Below are positions 1 to 9,336 of a DNA stretch of 64,000 bases, in pieces. The stretch is from Periweissella fabalis (GTDB taxonomy: Bacteria; Bacillota; Bacilli; Lactobacillales; Lactobacillaceae): NCBI RefSeq assembly GCF_012396505.1, contig NZ_JAAXPN010000008.1, positions 45,976 to 109,975 on the forward strand, written 5' to 3'. A model generated the notes under the pieces. The model worked only from the letters and a program-made list of their open reading frames with translations. It searched no databases and had not been told where the DNA came from. The position numbers and the translations under genes were made by a program. Positions within the stretch are counted from its first letter, which is position 1. Each line of letters begins with the position of its first letter.

Positions 1-1307
1 CAATGGGGCACTTACGTTCAACAGTTATCGGAAATGCTTTGGCCAATATTCTTGTTAAGAATGGTTACAATCCAGTTAAAATTAACCACTTAGGCGACTG
101 GGGAACTCAATTTGGTAAATTGATGGTGGCTTACAAAATGTGGGGTTCAGAAGCCGAAGTTAAGGCTGATCCTATTAATACACTAGTTGCATATTATGTT
201 CGTTTCCACGAAGAAGCCAAAGCTAACCCTGAGCTTGATGACCAAGGTCGGGCATGGTTTAAAAAGCTTGAAGATGGTGATGAAGAAGCACAACAACTTT
301 GGAAATGGTTCCGTGATGAATCATTACAAGAATTCTTAAATATTTACGACCAACTTGAAATTACGTTTGATTCATTTAATGGTGAGGCTTTCTACAACGA
401 TAAAATGGATGAAATTGTTAATTTACTTGAAGACAAAGGTCTTCTCGTTGAATCACAAGGGGCCCAAATCGTTGATCTTGAAAAATACAACTTACCGGTG
501 GCGATGATTAAACGGACTGATGGGGCAACCCTTTACATGACGCGTGATTTAGCAGCTGCCATGTACCGGAAACGTGAATACGACTTTGATAAGAGTTTTT
601 ATGTCGTTGGTGGTGAACAACGTGAACACTTCCAACAATTAAAGGCCGTGCTTAAAGAAGCTGGTTTTGCATGGTCAGATGATATTGAACATATTCCGTT
701 TGGCTTGATTACCGTTGATGGTAAGAAATTATCAACGCGTTCTGGCCGGATTATCTTATTACAAGACGTTTTAGATGATGCTGTTAAGCTTGCTAATGAA
801 CAAATCAATGACAAAAATCCTGATTTAGCTAACAAAGAACAAGTTGCTAAAGAAGTTGGAGTCGGAGCCGTGATTTTCCACGATTTACAAAATGAACGAA
901 TGAATAGCTTTGACTTTAATTTAGCTGAAGTTGTTCGTTTTGAAGGTGATACTGGTCCATATGTACAATATTCAAATGCACGGGCTAACTCAATTTTACG
1001 TAAGGCTGGTAACCCAGAACTTGTGAATGCCGAATTAAGCTTAACTGATGCGGCTGCTTGGGATACCTTGAAGTTATTGGGAGAATTCCCAGCAACTGTT
1101 CGCCGGGCATTGAACGATCGTGAACCATCAGTAATCGCTAAGTATGCCTTACACTTATCACGGGCGTACAACAAGTACTATGCAAACTCTAAAATTTTGG
1201 TTGAAGATAACGAAAAAGATGCTCGTTTGGCATTAGTGCAAGCCGTCTCAATTGTTTTAACAGAAAGTTTACGACTACTTGGAGTACATGCACCAAAAGA
1301 AATGTAG
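1..1307 (+). CDS. argS: arginyl-tRNA synthetase (5' part outside the window)
   Basis: Class I aminoacyl-tRNA synthetase charging tRNA-Arg in the cytoplasm. The gene is open at the left edge. The HIGH-type signature appears as MGHLRST at the very start, and a KMSKS-type signature KKLSTRSG lies near visible residue 241. The C-terminal part (about 330-434) is the DALR anticodon-binding domain, with the typical ...[14 protein letters not shown] ending. About 434 residues are visible; the family is about 560, so roughly 125 N-terminal residues are missing. A strong terminator follows the stop codon. argR comes next, an arrangement common in lactobacilli. Confidence 0.97.
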   Translation, partial: MGHLRSTVIGNALANILVKNGYNPVKINHLGDWGTQFGKLMVAYKMWGSEAEVKADPINTLVAYYVRFHEEAKANPELDDQGRAWFKKLEDGDEEAQQLWKWFRDESLQEFLNIYDQLEITFDSFNGEAFYNDKMDEIVNLLEDKGLLVESQGAQIVDLEKYNLPVAMIKRTDGATLYMTRDLAAAMYRKREYDFDKSFYVVGGEQREHFQQLKAVLKEAGFAWSDDIEHIPFGLITVDGKKLSTRSGRIILLQDVLDDAVKLANEQINDKNPDLANKEQVAKEVGVGAVIFHDLQNERMNSFDFNLAEVVRFEGDTGPYVQYSNARANSILRKAGNPELVNAELSLTDAAAWDTLKLLGEFPATVRRALNDREPSVIAKYALHLSRAYNKYYANSKILVEDNEKDARLALVQAVSIVLTESLRLLGVHAPKEM

Positions 1308-1310
1308 TAT

Positions 1311-1341
1311 AAAAAATCGATCTAATTTGATCGATTTTTTT
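1311..1341 (+). terminator. rho-independent terminator of argS
   Basis: Inverted repeat AAAAATCGATC / GATCGATTTTT with a 6-nt loop, followed by a T run, directly after the argS stop codon. Confidence 0.9.
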
Positions 1342-1401
1342 GTTTGCAGTAACTTAGTAATTACAAACTTATTTAAAATAATTATTTATTTACAGCTTTT
1401 T

Positions 1402-1431
1402 TTGCTAAAATAGTTTCTAACAATGTATAAT
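1402..1431 (+). promoter_or_regulatory. probable sigma-A promoter of argR-pbp2A
   Basis: A -10 box TATAAT at 1426-1431 with a TTGCTA -35 candidate at 1402-1407 (18-bp spacer). It lies after the argS terminator, so argR probably starts its own transcript. I did not find a convincing pair of ARG boxes. Confidence 0.55.
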
Positions 1432-1477
1432 TTGCTTTGTTTGACTTTAACTAAGGGGAGTAAGAGTAGGACATATC

Positions 1478-1945
1478 ATGAAAAAACAACAACGGTTGGA
1501 AGTTATTAAAGAGGTACTCGAACACGAACATATTGCAAGTCAAAAAGGATTAATGACAGCATTGAAACAAAGGGGAATTGAAGTTAAGCAATCAGCTATT
1601 TCACGTGATTTAAAAACGTTAAATTATATCAAGACTGCAGATCAACATGGGAATATGCATTATCAAATAGTAAATAGTGTTAATAGCAAGGCTAATCAGC
1701 TACAAGAATTGATGAGTGAGGTAATGATTAGTGTTACTCGAGTGCAATTTATGAATGTGGTTCGAACTTTGCCAGCAAATGGTAATTTATTGGCCGCCTT
1801 GATTGATGAACAGCAACTGCCAGATGTATTAGCGACACTAGCTGGGCATGATACAATTTATATTACCAGTCCAGATGAAGCGGCAGCAGTTCGATTAAAT
1901 GCTGAATTAATTGCTGTTATAAATAATAATATAAAACGGAGTTAA
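1478..1945 (+). CDS. argR: arginine repressor ArgR
   Basis: Transcriptional regulator of arginine biosynthesis/catabolism, 155 aa, the usual family length. Residues 1-70 form the winged-helix DNA-binding domain (MKKQQRLEVIKEVLEHE..., ISRDLKTLNYIK). Residues 80-150 form the arginine-binding and hexamerisation domain, with AGHDTIYITSPDE where many family members have GDDT. The ribosome binding site is modest: GTAGGA lies about 7 nt before the ATG, with a stronger but distant AGGGGAG further up. The stop codon is one base before the start of the next gene, so the two are co-transcribed. Confidence 0.93.
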   Translation: MKKQQRLEVIKEVLEHEHIASQKGLMTALKQRGIEVKQSAISRDLKTLNYIKTADQHGNMHYQIVNSVNSKANQLQELMSEVMISVTRVQFMNVVRTLPANGNLLAALIDEQQLPDVLATLAGHDTIYITSPDEAAAVRLNAELIAVINNNIKRS

Positions 1946-1946
1946 A

Positions 1947-4037
1947 ATGAGAAATACAAAAGGATGGATTTTGCTTAGCAAAGTTGGTCATAAAATTGAT
2001 GAAATATTTGGACCATTTTGGCGGCGATTTCAAATTAATCGTTGGATAATGGTAGCTATACTGGCACTAATTTTTATTAGTAGTGCATACTTAACATTTG
2101 AAGCCAAAACGGCTAATGTACGTGGCTTAAAAGCAGCTTTGTCACAAACAACAGTCGTATATGATAAAGATAATGATAAAGCAGGTACACTTTATTCACA
2201 AAAAGGTACCTTTGTTAATTTGAATCAAATTTCACCTAATTTACAAAACGCAGTATTATCAACTGAAGATCGTAATTTCTATCATGAATATGGCTTTTCA
2301 GTAAAAGGAATTACGCGTGCAGCCTTATTAGCTGTCAAGAATAAAATATTGCGGCGTAACTATATTTCTGGTGGTGGTTCAACGATTACTCAGCAGTTAG
2401 TTAAAAATGCGTTGCTTTCACAAAAGCAAACTCTTGATCGAAAAGCACGTGAAATTTTCTTGTCAGTTGAAGTAGAAAATATCTATAGTAAGCAAGAAAT
2501 TTTATCAATGTATTTAAATAATGCATATTTTGGCCGCGGAATTTGGGGAGTTGAGGACGCATCCGAACGTTATTTTGGGGTACATGCAAGTCAACTAAGT
2601 GTTCCCCAAGCTGCTATGTTAGCTGCAATGCTTCGTTCACCAGTAATTTATGATCCAATTGCAAATCCTAAAAATGCGATGTCACGCCGTAATTTGGTCT
2701 TGGATTTAATGACTGAAAACAAGAAGTTATCAGATAAAGATGCACAGATATATCAAAGACAGCCGATTGATATCGTAAATAATTACAAACGTGAAGCGAC
2801 TTATCAATACCCATGGTTTTTTGATGCGGTTATTGATGAAGCAATTAATCGCTATGGTATTAGCGAAGCTGATATTATGAATCATGGCTATAAGATTTAC
2901 ACGACTTTAGGTCAGCGGTTACAAACAGCAATGCAAACACAATTTGATGCACAATATAATTATCCAACACAAAATGTGCAGGCTGCTTCAGTTGCTGTTA
3001 ATCCTAAAACAGGTGGGGTATTGGCAGTTGTTGGTGGCCGTGGAGAACATGTATTTCGAGGATTTGATCGTGCAACACAAATGAAGCGACAACCTGGTTC
3101 AACAATGAAACCACTGGCTGTTTATGCACCAGCTGTTCAAAATGGTTATACGTATGATTCTAAGTTGAATGATCGCAAAAATTCTTATGGAACTAATAAC
3201 TATACGCCAACGAATGAAAATGGCTTATATCAAGATACAATTCCAATGTACCAAGCACTGCAACAAAGTATTAATGTTCCAGCAGTATGGTTATTGCATA
3301 AAATCGGAATCGATAATGGCTTTGCAATGGCTCAAAAATTTGGGATGAATTTAAATGATAGTGATAAAAACTTGTCATTAGCATTAGGTGGGACACACTC
3401 GGGAGTTTCACCACTACAATTAGCACAAGCATATAGTACCTTTGCAAATAATGGGGTGATGCAACATGCATACTTTATCCGTAAAATTGTTGATGCCTCA
3501 GGAAATGTTATTGTTGATAATACTAAACCAGCTTCAACACGTGTTATTTCACCGCGAACAGCTAACAAAATGACTAGCATGTTACAAGGAGTCTTTACTT
3601 ACGGTACTGGTGCAACATCAAAGCCATCTGGATATGCAATTGCTGGTAAAACAGGAACTACAGAAGATACTAAAAGTAGCATCGGCGGTTCAAATGATAA
3701 ATGGGTTGTCGGCTATACACCAGATATCACAGTTGCGACATGGGAAGGTTACGATAATAATAAAATGGGGCAAAGTTTATCAGTAGACCCATCACAAAAT
3801 GTAGGTGTTTTATTTAAGTCTGAATTAACGGCCATGTTGCCTTATACAAAAGGAACCAAATTTAGCGTGCCTGATGTGAATACTTTAGTTGCTAAAGAAA
3901 ATAGTAATAACAATGAGACGGATGGGATTATTAGTGATTTTACAAATAATGCTAAAAAAACAGTTGAACAAGGAGTCGATAAAGTTAAAGATCAAGCGAA
4001 AAATGTTTGGGACAAGGTTACAGGCTTGTTTAAATAA
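1947..4037 (+). CDS. pbp2A: class A penicillin-binding protein (PBP1A/PBP2A type)
   Basis: Bifunctional peptidoglycan glycosyltransferase/transpeptidase of 696 aa anchored in the membrane. A cytoplasmic N-terminus is followed by one membrane segment (about 34-55). The GT51 domain shows STEDRNFYHEYGF (catalytic Glu near 105), GGSTITQQLVKNA and the RKAREI motif. The transpeptidase domain shows the active-site motif STMK near 385-388, an SIN motif near 439 and KTGTT near 568. A low-complexity tail follows. The start is one base after the argR stop, with a CGGAG ribosome binding site inside argR. The N-terminal sequence resembles lactobacillal PBP2A, and the ylbF neighbour fits that. Confidence 0.93.
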   Translation: MRNTKGWILLSKVGHKIDEIFGPFWRRFQINRWIMVAILALIFISSAYLTFEAKTANVRGLKAALSQTTVVYDKDNDKAGTLYSQKGTFVNLNQISPNLQNAVLSTEDRNFYHEYGFSVKGITRAALLAVKNKILRRNYISGGGSTITQQLVKNALLSQKQTLDRKAREIFLSVEVENIYSKQEILSMYLNNAYFGRGIWGVEDASERYFGVHASQLSVPQAAMLAAMLRSPVIYDPIANPKNAMSRRNLVLDLMTENKKLSDKDAQIYQRQPIDIVNNYKREATYQYPWFFDAVIDEAINRYGISEADIMNHGYKIYTTLGQRLQTAMQTQFDAQYNYPTQNVQAASVAVNPKTGGVLAVVGGRGEHVFRGFDRATQMKRQPGSTMKPLAVYAPAVQNGYTYDSKLNDRKNSYGTNNYTPTNENGLYQDTIPMYQALQQSINVPAVWLLHKIGIDNGFAMAQKFGMNLNDSDKNLSLALGGTHSGVSPLQLAQAYSTFANNGVMQHAYFIRKIVDASGNVIVDNTKPASTRVISPRTANKMTSMLQGVFTYGTGATSKPSGYAIAGKTGTTEDTKSSIGGSNDKWVVGYTPDITVATWEGYDNNKMGQSLSVDPSQNVGVLFKSELTAMLPYTKGTKFSVPDVNTLVAKENSNNNETDGIISDFTNNAKKTVEQGVDKVKDQAKNVWDKVTGLFK

Positions 4038-4072
4038 ATTAGTAGAACCTAGTAGTTAAGACGTGTTATTAT

Positions 4073-4086
4073 AAAAGTATACTTTT
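4073..4086. promoter_or_regulatory. 14-bp perfect palindrome upstream of ylbF
   Basis: AAAAGTATACTTTT is a perfect palindrome 16 bp before the ylbF start and just after a weak promoter-like TTATTATAAAA. It could be an operator or simply AT-rich promoter sequence. Confidence 0.3.
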
Positions 4087-4102
4087 AGAAAAGGGTGATA
4101 AT

Positions 4103-4444
4103 ATGACTAATATCTATGATACAGCCAACCAGTTAGAACGTGATTTACGGACAACTGAACAATATCAAACACTTGAAAAAACTTTTGCTGCCATGAAAGC
4201 AGATGAGGTTTCATACACCGTCTTTAAAGAATTTCAAAATGCACAACTTGAAATTCAACGAATGATGAGTCAAGGGGAATCTCCTGATGAAGCTAAGATG
4301 CAAGAATGGCAAGAAATTGCAGCTAAGCTAGAAGAATATCCATTAGTTAAGGACTTGATGAAACAAGAACAAGCAATGGATACATTGATGCGAGAAATCA
4401 ACGATATTGTAACTAAGCCAATGGCTGATCTTTACAAACAATAG
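4103..4444 (+). CDS. YlbF/YmcA/YheA-family protein
   Basis: Small helical cytoplasmic protein of 113 aa in the YlbF/YmcA (Com_YlbF) family. In Bacillus, relatives in the Y-complex affect RNase Y activity, competence and biofilm; the role of this subfamily in lactobacilli is not established. The sequence is nearly all heptad-like helix (ANQLERDLRTTEQYQTLEK..., EFQNAQLEIQRMMSQG). The ribosome binding site AAAGGGTG precedes the ATG. It follows pbp2A by 65 bp with no clear terminator between them, and ends in a strong hairpin shared with the convergent hydrolase gene. Confidence 0.85.
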   Translation: MTNIYDTANQLERDLRTTEQYQTLEKTFAAMKADEVSYTVFKEFQNAQLEIQRMMSQGESPDEAKMQEWQEIAAKLEEYPLVKDLMKQEQAMDTLMREINDIVTKPMADLYKQ

Positions 4445-4446
4445 TA

Positions 4447-4478
4447 AAAAGCGGTAACTCCTAAGAGTTACCGCTTTT
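4447..4478. terminator. bidirectional terminator between ylbF and the LysM-NlpC/P60 gene
   Basis: Perfect 14-bp stem AAAAGCGGTAACTC / GAGTTACCGCTTTT with a CTAA loop. The A and T runs on the two sides let it serve both converging genes. Confidence 0.9.
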
Positions 4479-4516
4479 CTTTATAATTTATTGATTTGTA
4501 TTATTAAAAGATAATA

Positions 4517-5443
4517 TTAATTTACGCGACCAGCAAAGCTAGGAGTAGCACCCATACCGCCATAAACAACACCACTTTGTGGGTTTAAAGCATTTACAAA
4601 GTTACCATTACCTAATGAAATTGCTACGTGATAAACATCGCCACTTGCATTAGTCCAGAATAATAAATCTCCAGCTTGAGCTTGTGATACAGGAATACGA
4701 GTAGTTGCTGCAGCTTGAGCGCCAGATTGGTGTGGTAATGTGATACCAACACTTTGGAAAGCAGCAGCAACAAGACCAGAACAGTCAAATTGATGTGAAC
4801 GTACATTAGCAGCACCCCAAACATATGTTGAGTTACCTACAAATTGACGAGCAAATTGGGCCGCTGCCGCTGCTGCATTTGATGAAGCAGGGACTGCAGT
4901 AGATGTTTGAGTAGGTGCTACGTTAGCAGCAGCTTTTGCAGCATAAGAGCTATTAGTACGTGATGAAGCCCCTGCCACTGGAGGAACTTGTTGTTGAGCA
5001 GATGCTTGTTGTTGAGCAGGTGCTTGTTGTTGAGCAGGTGCTTCTTTAAGCATAAGTTTTTGACCAACCATCAAATCATTAGGATTGCTTAATTTATTTG
5101 CAGCAGCAAGGCCAGAGATAGTTAAGTGATATTGTTGTGCAATAGCTGAAAGTGTATCTCCTGCTTTAACGGTAACAGCAGTTGGAACTGTTACTGTTTT
5201 TGCTGGGGCATTATTTTGAGCGTTGATGTTAATTTCTTGACCAACGTATATTAAGTTAGGATTTGCAATTTTGTTTGCAGCTACTAAATCTGCAACAGAG
5301 GTGTTGTTTTCCTTGGCGATACCTGAAAGTGTATCGCCACCTTTAATAGTTTGAGTATCGGCATTGGCAATATTAGCGACACCGCTCAAAGTGAGTAAAG
5401 TTGTTAATGAACCGATAATTGAGGATTTTACTGATTTTTTCAT
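4517..5443 (-). CDS. secreted peptidoglycan hydrolase, two LysM domains plus NlpC/P60
   Basis: Cell-wall endopeptidase of 308 aa. A signal peptide (about 1-28, ending ANIANA) is followed by LysM 1 (about 30-75), LysM 2 (about 86-133), a Gln/Ala-rich linker with repeated APAQQQ units, and an NlpC/P60 domain (about 190-308). The catalytic Cys is in FDCSGLV and the His in [12 protein letters not shown]. The third position appears to be Asn (FVNA), as in many lactobacillal members. LysM domains bind glycan and the NlpC/P60 domain cuts the stem peptide. The ribosome binding site AAGGAG precedes the ATG on the minus strand. The gene is monocistronic, with divergent yidC upstream. Confidence 0.93.
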   Translation of the reverse strand: MKKSVKSSIIGSLTTLLTLSGVANIANADTQTIKGGDTLSGIAKENNTSVADLVAANKIANPNLIYVGQEININAQNNAPAKTVTVPTAVTVKAGDTLSAIAQQYHLTISGLAAANKLSNPNDLMVGQKLMLKEAPAQQQAPAQQQASAQQQVPPVAGASSRTNSSYAAKAAANVAPTQTSTAVPASSNAAAAAAQFARQFVGNSTYVWGAANVRSHQFDCSGLVAAAFQSVGITLPHQSGAQAAATTRIPVSQAQAGDLLFWTNASGDVYHVAISLGNGNFVNALNPQSGVVYGGMGATPSFAGRVN

Positions 5444-5714
5444 GTTTAATATAGTCTCCTTGAAATTTACGATGCAGATAAATTTCTTTTTTTATAATAT
5501 GCTTTGCATCTGAGATTAAATATACCCTTTAAATGTTACTAATAAACTGTTATCACGTTATGTTTTTATGACATATATTTCACAAACGTTTCATTTTTCA
5601 AATCAAGCAAAATCTGCTAACATTAATTAGCTAGGCATTGTTATTCTACCTACATTTATGTAGAATAATATGGAGTGGATTTTTAAAGAACGTTAGTTAA
5701 AGGAAGAAATATAA
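5444..5714. promoter_or_regulatory. divergent intergenic region with leader hairpin of yidC
   Basis: This region holds promoters for the hydrolase (minus) and yidC (plus). A perfect 9-bp inverted repeat, TTATTCTAC / GTAGAATAA (5641-5649 and 5660-5668, 10-nt loop), stands 47 bp before yidC and is not followed by a T run. It therefore looks like a leader hairpin or operator rather than a terminator. The minus-strand -10 candidate for the hydrolase is TATTAT near 5495-5500. A 17-bp stretch at 5462-5478 recurs before mntH. Confidence 0.45.
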
Positions 5715-6659
5715 ATGAAAAAGAAGCAAAAGCTAGGTATGATTGCAATCATTGCAATGATGCTGGTATTTTTAAGTGGCTGTGTCCGAGTTAAAAATAT
5801 CAATCATGAAGAAATTCCTTACGGTTTTGTCTGGAATTATTTAGGACACCCGCTTGAACAATTGATGAATATGATTGCAGGATTCTTCGGTGGTGTTCAT
5901 GCTCCAAATGCCGTTGGTTTTGCAATTATGATCTTAACAATTATTGTCCGACTTGTTTTGTTACCAATGATGGTTTCACAACAACATAAGGCAACAATTC
6001 AGCAGGAAAAGATGGGGATGTTACGTCCGCAACTTGAAAAATTACAGGATTTAGCCAAAAATGCGGAAACTCCAGAACAACGAACTGCTGCCTCAGCAGC
6101 AACAATGCAAGTTTATCGTGAGAATAATGTCTCGTTAACTGGTGGAATTGGTTGTTTACCGTTAGTAATCCAATTACCAATTTTTTCTGGGTTATATGCG
6201 GCCATACGATACTCACCTTCATTGTCAGACTCATCATTTTTTGGTATTGCATTAAAGCATTCAAGCCCAATCTTAGCAATTTTAGCCTTTGTAGTGTACT
6301 TAGCTCAAGGTTACTTAATGATTTTAGGAGTTCCTGAAGAGCAAAAGAAAATGATGCGGACTACAATGTTACTAAGCCCAGTAATGATTTTAATCTTCTC
6401 TTGGTCAACAAGTGCTGGTTTAGGACTGTACTTCTTTGTCGGCGGACTGTTTGCTGTTATTCAAACACTTATTATTAATATTTTGCGACCACGAATCCAA
6501 GCACATGTTGCTGAAAATTTTGTGGTTAAAAATGTGGCTGATGATATTATTAAAAATATTAAAAGCCAGGCACCATCTGCAACAAATACACCAACAAATA
6601 ACGATAATTCTACAAATGATAATTCTAAGCGTAATGCTGGAAAACAAAATCACAAGTAG
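5715..6659 (+). CDS. yidC: membrane protein insertase YidC/OxaA
   Basis: Inserts and folds membrane proteins alone or with SecYEG; 314 aa. The lipoprotein-type signal ends in LSGC (Cys near 23). Five hydrophobic segments follow, including VGFAIMILTIIVRLVLLPMM with the conserved positively charged groove residue (VR). A basic, Asn-rich cytoplasmic tail (about 280-314) is typical of ribosome-contacting YidC2 forms. This copy is not linked to rnpA, suggesting it is the second paralogue. AAAGGAAG precedes the ATG. A terminator follows. Confidence 0.94.
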   Translation: MKKKQKLGMIAIIAMMLVFLSGCVRVKNINHEEIPYGFVWNYLGHPLEQLMNMIAGFFGGVHAPNAVGFAIMILTIIVRLVLLPMMVSQQHKATIQQEKMGMLRPQLEKLQDLAKNAETPEQRTAASAATMQVYRENNVSLTGGIGCLPLVIQLPIFSGLYAAIRYSPSLSDSSFFGIALKHSSPILAILAFVVYLAQGYLMILGVPEEQKKMMRTTMLLSPVMILIFSWSTSAGLGLYFFVGGLFAVIQTLIINILRPRIQAHVAENFVVKNVADDIIKNIKSQAPSATNTPTNNDNSTNDNSKRNAGKQNHK

Positions 6660-6682
6660 GGTATCAAAAAAACGAAATTTAG

Positions 6683-6719
6683 AAATTCGCTAGATTCACG
6701 TGAGTCTAACGAATTTTTT
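6683..6719 (+). terminator. rho-independent terminator of yidC
   Basis: Interrupted stem AAATTCG..TAGA..TCA / TGA..TCTA..CGAATTT followed by T residues. Confidence 0.85.
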
Positions 6720-6768
6720 ATTATTAAAATATGTTACACTAGCATTAATGAAAAGGACGGATACAACA

Positions 6769-7536
6769 ATGGAAAAAATTACAAGTAAACAAAATGCCCG
6801 TGTTAAAGCATGGGCTAAGTTAGCAACAAAAAAAGGTCGTGAGGCAAGTGGTACATATCTACTAGATGGTTGGCACTTAGTTCAAGAAGCGTTGAACCAT
6901 AAGGCAAAGTTTCACGCAATTATCGTAACCGAAGAGTTACTTACTGAGCACCAAGAAGAATTTCCACTTGGAGTACCTGTATTTGTGGTACCAACTGACA
7001 TTGCCAAATTTATTGGTGATACTGTAACACCACAAGGGATTTTTGCTGAAGTTACGCTCCCTGAAAAGACTTTTGATCCAAGTTATGTTCATGATGGTGC
7101 TTGGCTATTACTAGATGCCATTCAAGATCCCGGTAACATTGGAACGATGGTTCGGACAGCTGATGCAGCTGGTTTTCGTGGTGTTGTACTTGGCGAAGGA
7201 TCTGCAGATGTCTTTGGGCCAAAAGTTGTTCGTGCAATGCAAGGTAGTCAGTTCCACTTAGAAGTTTTAAAGGGTGATTTAACTACTTGGACAGAGGCAT
7301 TACAATCTAATAATATTCCAGTCTATGGATCAGAATTGAATCCAGAAGCTAAAAATTACCGTGAAATTGATCCTAGCCTTGATTTTGCCTTGATTATGGG
7401 TAATGAAGGACAAGGCATGGCAGCTGAGTTAGCTACAAAAACGACGGCCAACCTGTATATTCCAATTACTGGAGATGCTGAATCTCTAAATGTAGGGGTC
7501 GCTGCTGGTGTCTTGATGTTTGCTTTAAAACTTTAA
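6769..7536 (+). CDS. TrmH/SpoU-family RNA 2'-O-ribose methyltransferase (YsgA-like)
   Basis: SAM-dependent RNA methyltransferase, 255 aa from the ATG at 6769. Upstream in-frame starts at 6700 and 6748 are rejected because 6700 lies inside the yidC terminator and AAAGGACGG sits correctly for 6769. The N-terminal substrate-binding domain (about 1-95) starts MEKITSKQNARVKAWAKL. The SPOUT knot domain carries the three motifs: DPGNIGTMVRTADAAGF, IMGNEGQGM and IPITGDAESLNVGVAAG. The order resembles Bacillus ysgA upstream of pheST, here separated from pheS by three genes. The exact target nucleotide cannot be read from the sequence. Confidence 0.9.
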   Translation: MEKITSKQNARVKAWAKLATKKGREASGTYLLDGWHLVQEALNHKAKFHAIIVTEELLTEHQEEFPLGVPVFVVPTDIAKFIGDTVTPQGIFAEVTLPEKTFDPSYVHDGAWLLLDAIQDPGNIGTMVRTADAAGFRGVVLGEGSADVFGPKVVRAMQGSQFHLEVLKGDLTTWTEALQSNNIPVYGSELNPEAKNYREIDPSLDFALIMGNEGQGMAAELATKTTANLYIPITGDAESLNVGVAAGVLMFALKL

Positions 7537-7542
7537 TAAACA

Positions 7543-7578
7543 AAAAATCCTGTAGGAAGTTATTCTTACAGGATTTTT
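7543..7578 (+). terminator. rho-independent terminator of the TrmH-family gene
   Basis: AAAAATCCTGTA / TACAGGATTTTT stem with a 12-nt apical region. Confidence 0.88.
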
Positions 7579-7603
7579 ATTTTTAGCGTTAATAGACATA
7601 ATG

Positions 7604-7609
7604 TATAAT
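7604..7609 (+). promoter_or_regulatory. probable -10 box of gntK
   Basis: TATAAT after the upstream terminator, with TG immediately before it. The -35 is weak. The resulting leader is about 100 nt and carries a short reading frame (7665-7703). Confidence 0.45.
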
Positions 7610-7664
7610 GACTGTGACTTTTAGCAAACATATAGTAACATTAGATACAAGAGATGGTAAGAGG

Positions 7665-7703
7665 ATGGCTAAAGTTAAATCTAATAAAATTTATATTGAA
7701 TAG
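7665..7703 (+). CDS. possible 12-aa leader peptide upstream of gntK
   Basis: A short frame (MAKVKSNKIYIE, then TAG) follows AAGAGG. Its stop codon merges with the AGAGG ribosome binding site of gntK, 11 bp before the gntK start, an arrangement that could couple translation. The ribosome binding site is almost adjacent to its ATG, so real translation is uncertain. It could also be a relic of a GntR-type regulator start, since such proteins often begin MAKVK; that is speculation. Confidence 0.2.
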   Translation: MAKVKSNKIYIE

Positions 7704-7714
7704 AGGTAGATAGT

Positions 7715-9250
7715 ATGGAATTTATTATCGGAGTAGATTTAGGAACTACATCTACAAAAGTTGTTTTGTTTGATTTAGATGGTCAAGTCCATGGCTATGT
7801 GAATAAATTATACCCATTGTACCAAGAACTTCCAGATATGGCAGAGGAAGATCCTGAAGAAATTTTCCAAGCGGTTCTAGATGGTATTCGAGAGGTAGTT
7901 CAAAAGACTAACCAGCAGACAGATAGTATTCGCGCCGTTTCATTTTCAAGTGCGATGCACAGTTTGATTGCCTTGGATAGAGAATTTAAACCACTGACGC
8001 GTGTACTAACATGGGCTGATAATCGAGCAGAACATTATGCAAACGAATTAAAAGCTAGTGGAATTGGCCAAGAAATATATGCTAAAACTGGCACACCAAT
8101 CCATCCCATGTCACCATTAGCTAAATTACTATGGTTAAAAGCTGAAAAGGCTGATATATATAATATTACTGCACACTATATGGGGATTAAAGAGTATATC
8201 TTTTACCGATTACTGCATGTTAATAAAGTTGATTATTCAATTGCTAATGCAATGGGGTTATTTAACATTTTTAACCTTGACTGGGATGAACAAGCATTGG
8301 CAGTTACTGGAATTTCACGAGAACAATTACCTAAACTCGTTGCTCCAACGGAATATGTTACAGGGTTGCAGCCTGATTTAGCTAAATTTATGGGGTTAGC
8401 TCAAGATGTACCATTTGTGTTTGGTGCTTCGGATGGTACATTATCTAATTTAGGGGTAAACGCAATTAAACCTGGGGTGGTAGCAGTAACAATTGGTACC
8501 TCAGGAGCAGTCCGTGTTGTAACTAATAAGCCGGTAATTGATCCTAAAGGACGTACTTTTACATATTACTTAGACGAAGGTATGTGGGTTGTAGGTGGAC
8601 CAGTTAATAATGGTGGTGTTGTATTCCGATGGGCTCGTGATAACATGTTTGATGCGGAAAAGAGCACTGCTAAATTATTAAATATGGATGCATATGATTT
8701 ATTAACAAAAGTTGCAGATAAGGTACCTGCAGGAGCAGATGGCTTGATTTTTCATCCATATCTTGGTGGCGAACGAGCACCTATTTGGGATGCTAATGCT
8801 CGTGGTTCTTTCTTTGGCTTAACACAAAATCATACACGAGCCCATATGTTACGTGCCGTTTTAGAAGGAATTGTTTATAACCTGTACTCGGTAACACTTG
8901 CATTAGAAGAAGTTGTTGGTAAGCCAAATTCAATTCAAGCAACAGGGGGCTTTGCACGTTCAGCACTTTGGCGTCAAATGCTAGCGGATATCTTTGAACA
9001 GCCAGTTACTATTCCAGATTCATTTGAATCTTCAGCATTAGGTGCAGCAGTTGTTGCGATGAAAGCACTTGGGATTATTGATTCGTATGATATAATGGCG
9101 AAAGTTATTGGTACAACCAAGACATATCAACCCAATCCGGAAAATTATGAAGCATATCGTGATCTAATGCCTATTTATATTCGTCTTGATCGGCAATTAG
9201 AATCAGAATATGAAGCCATTGCCGACTATCAACGTAAGCATATTAAATAA
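7715..9250 (+). CDS. gntK: gluconokinase (FGGY family)
   Basis: Phosphorylates gluconate to 6-phosphogluconate with ATP, feeding the phosphoketolase pathway; 511 aa, the family's usual size. The N-terminal ATPase fold opens with IIGVDLGTTSTKVVLFD. The substrate region includes SFSSAMHSLIALD and WADNRA. The second phosphate motif is VTIGTSGAVR and the C-terminal adenosine motif is ATGGFARSALWRQMLADI. No permease or regulator lies beside it. It sits alone between the RNA methyltransferase gene and the HD gene, possibly an insertion into an otherwise conserved neighbourhood. The start is the ATG after AGAGGTAG. Confidence 0.92.
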   Translation: MEFIIGVDLGTTSTKVVLFDLDGQVHGYVNKLYPLYQELPDMAEEDPEEIFQAVLDGIREVVQKTNQQTDSIRAVSFSSAMHSLIALDREFKPLTRVLTWADNRAEHYANELKASGIGQEIYAKTGTPIHPMSPLAKLLWLKAEKADIYNITAHYMGIKEYIFYRLLHVNKVDYSIANAMGLFNIFNLDWDEQALAVTGISREQLPKLVAPTEYVTGLQPDLAKFMGLAQDVPFVFGASDGTLSNLGVNAIKPGVVAVTIGTSGAVRVVTNKPVIDPKGRTFTYYLDEGMWVVGGPVNNGGVVFRWARDNMFDAEKSTAKLLNMDAYDLLTKVADKVPAGADGLIFHPYLGGERAPIWDANARGSFFGLTQNHTRAHMLRAVLEGIVYNLYSVTLALEEVVGKPNSIQATGGFARSALWRQMLADIFEQPVTIPDSFESSALGAAVVAMKALGIIDSYDIMAKVIGTTKTYQPNPENYEAYRDLMPIYIRLDRQLESEYEAIADYQRKHIK

Positions 9251-9336
9251 TTAAACGTCATAGTTGCCTTTATAAACTGGAATAATGTATGATTAGCTTA
9301 GTGACTGGTTTTATGTTTAGAAGGTGAGGTACACAT

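Noticed and set aside
599..1174. 191-aa minus-strand frame inside argS
   Set aside because: Shadow of the argS coding strand; Ser/Cys/Leu-rich composition and no ribosome binding site.
5534..5553. TGTTAC and TGTTAT as WalR half-sites
   Set aside because: The spacing is 8 bp instead of 5, and the orientation favours yidC rather than the hydrolase gene.
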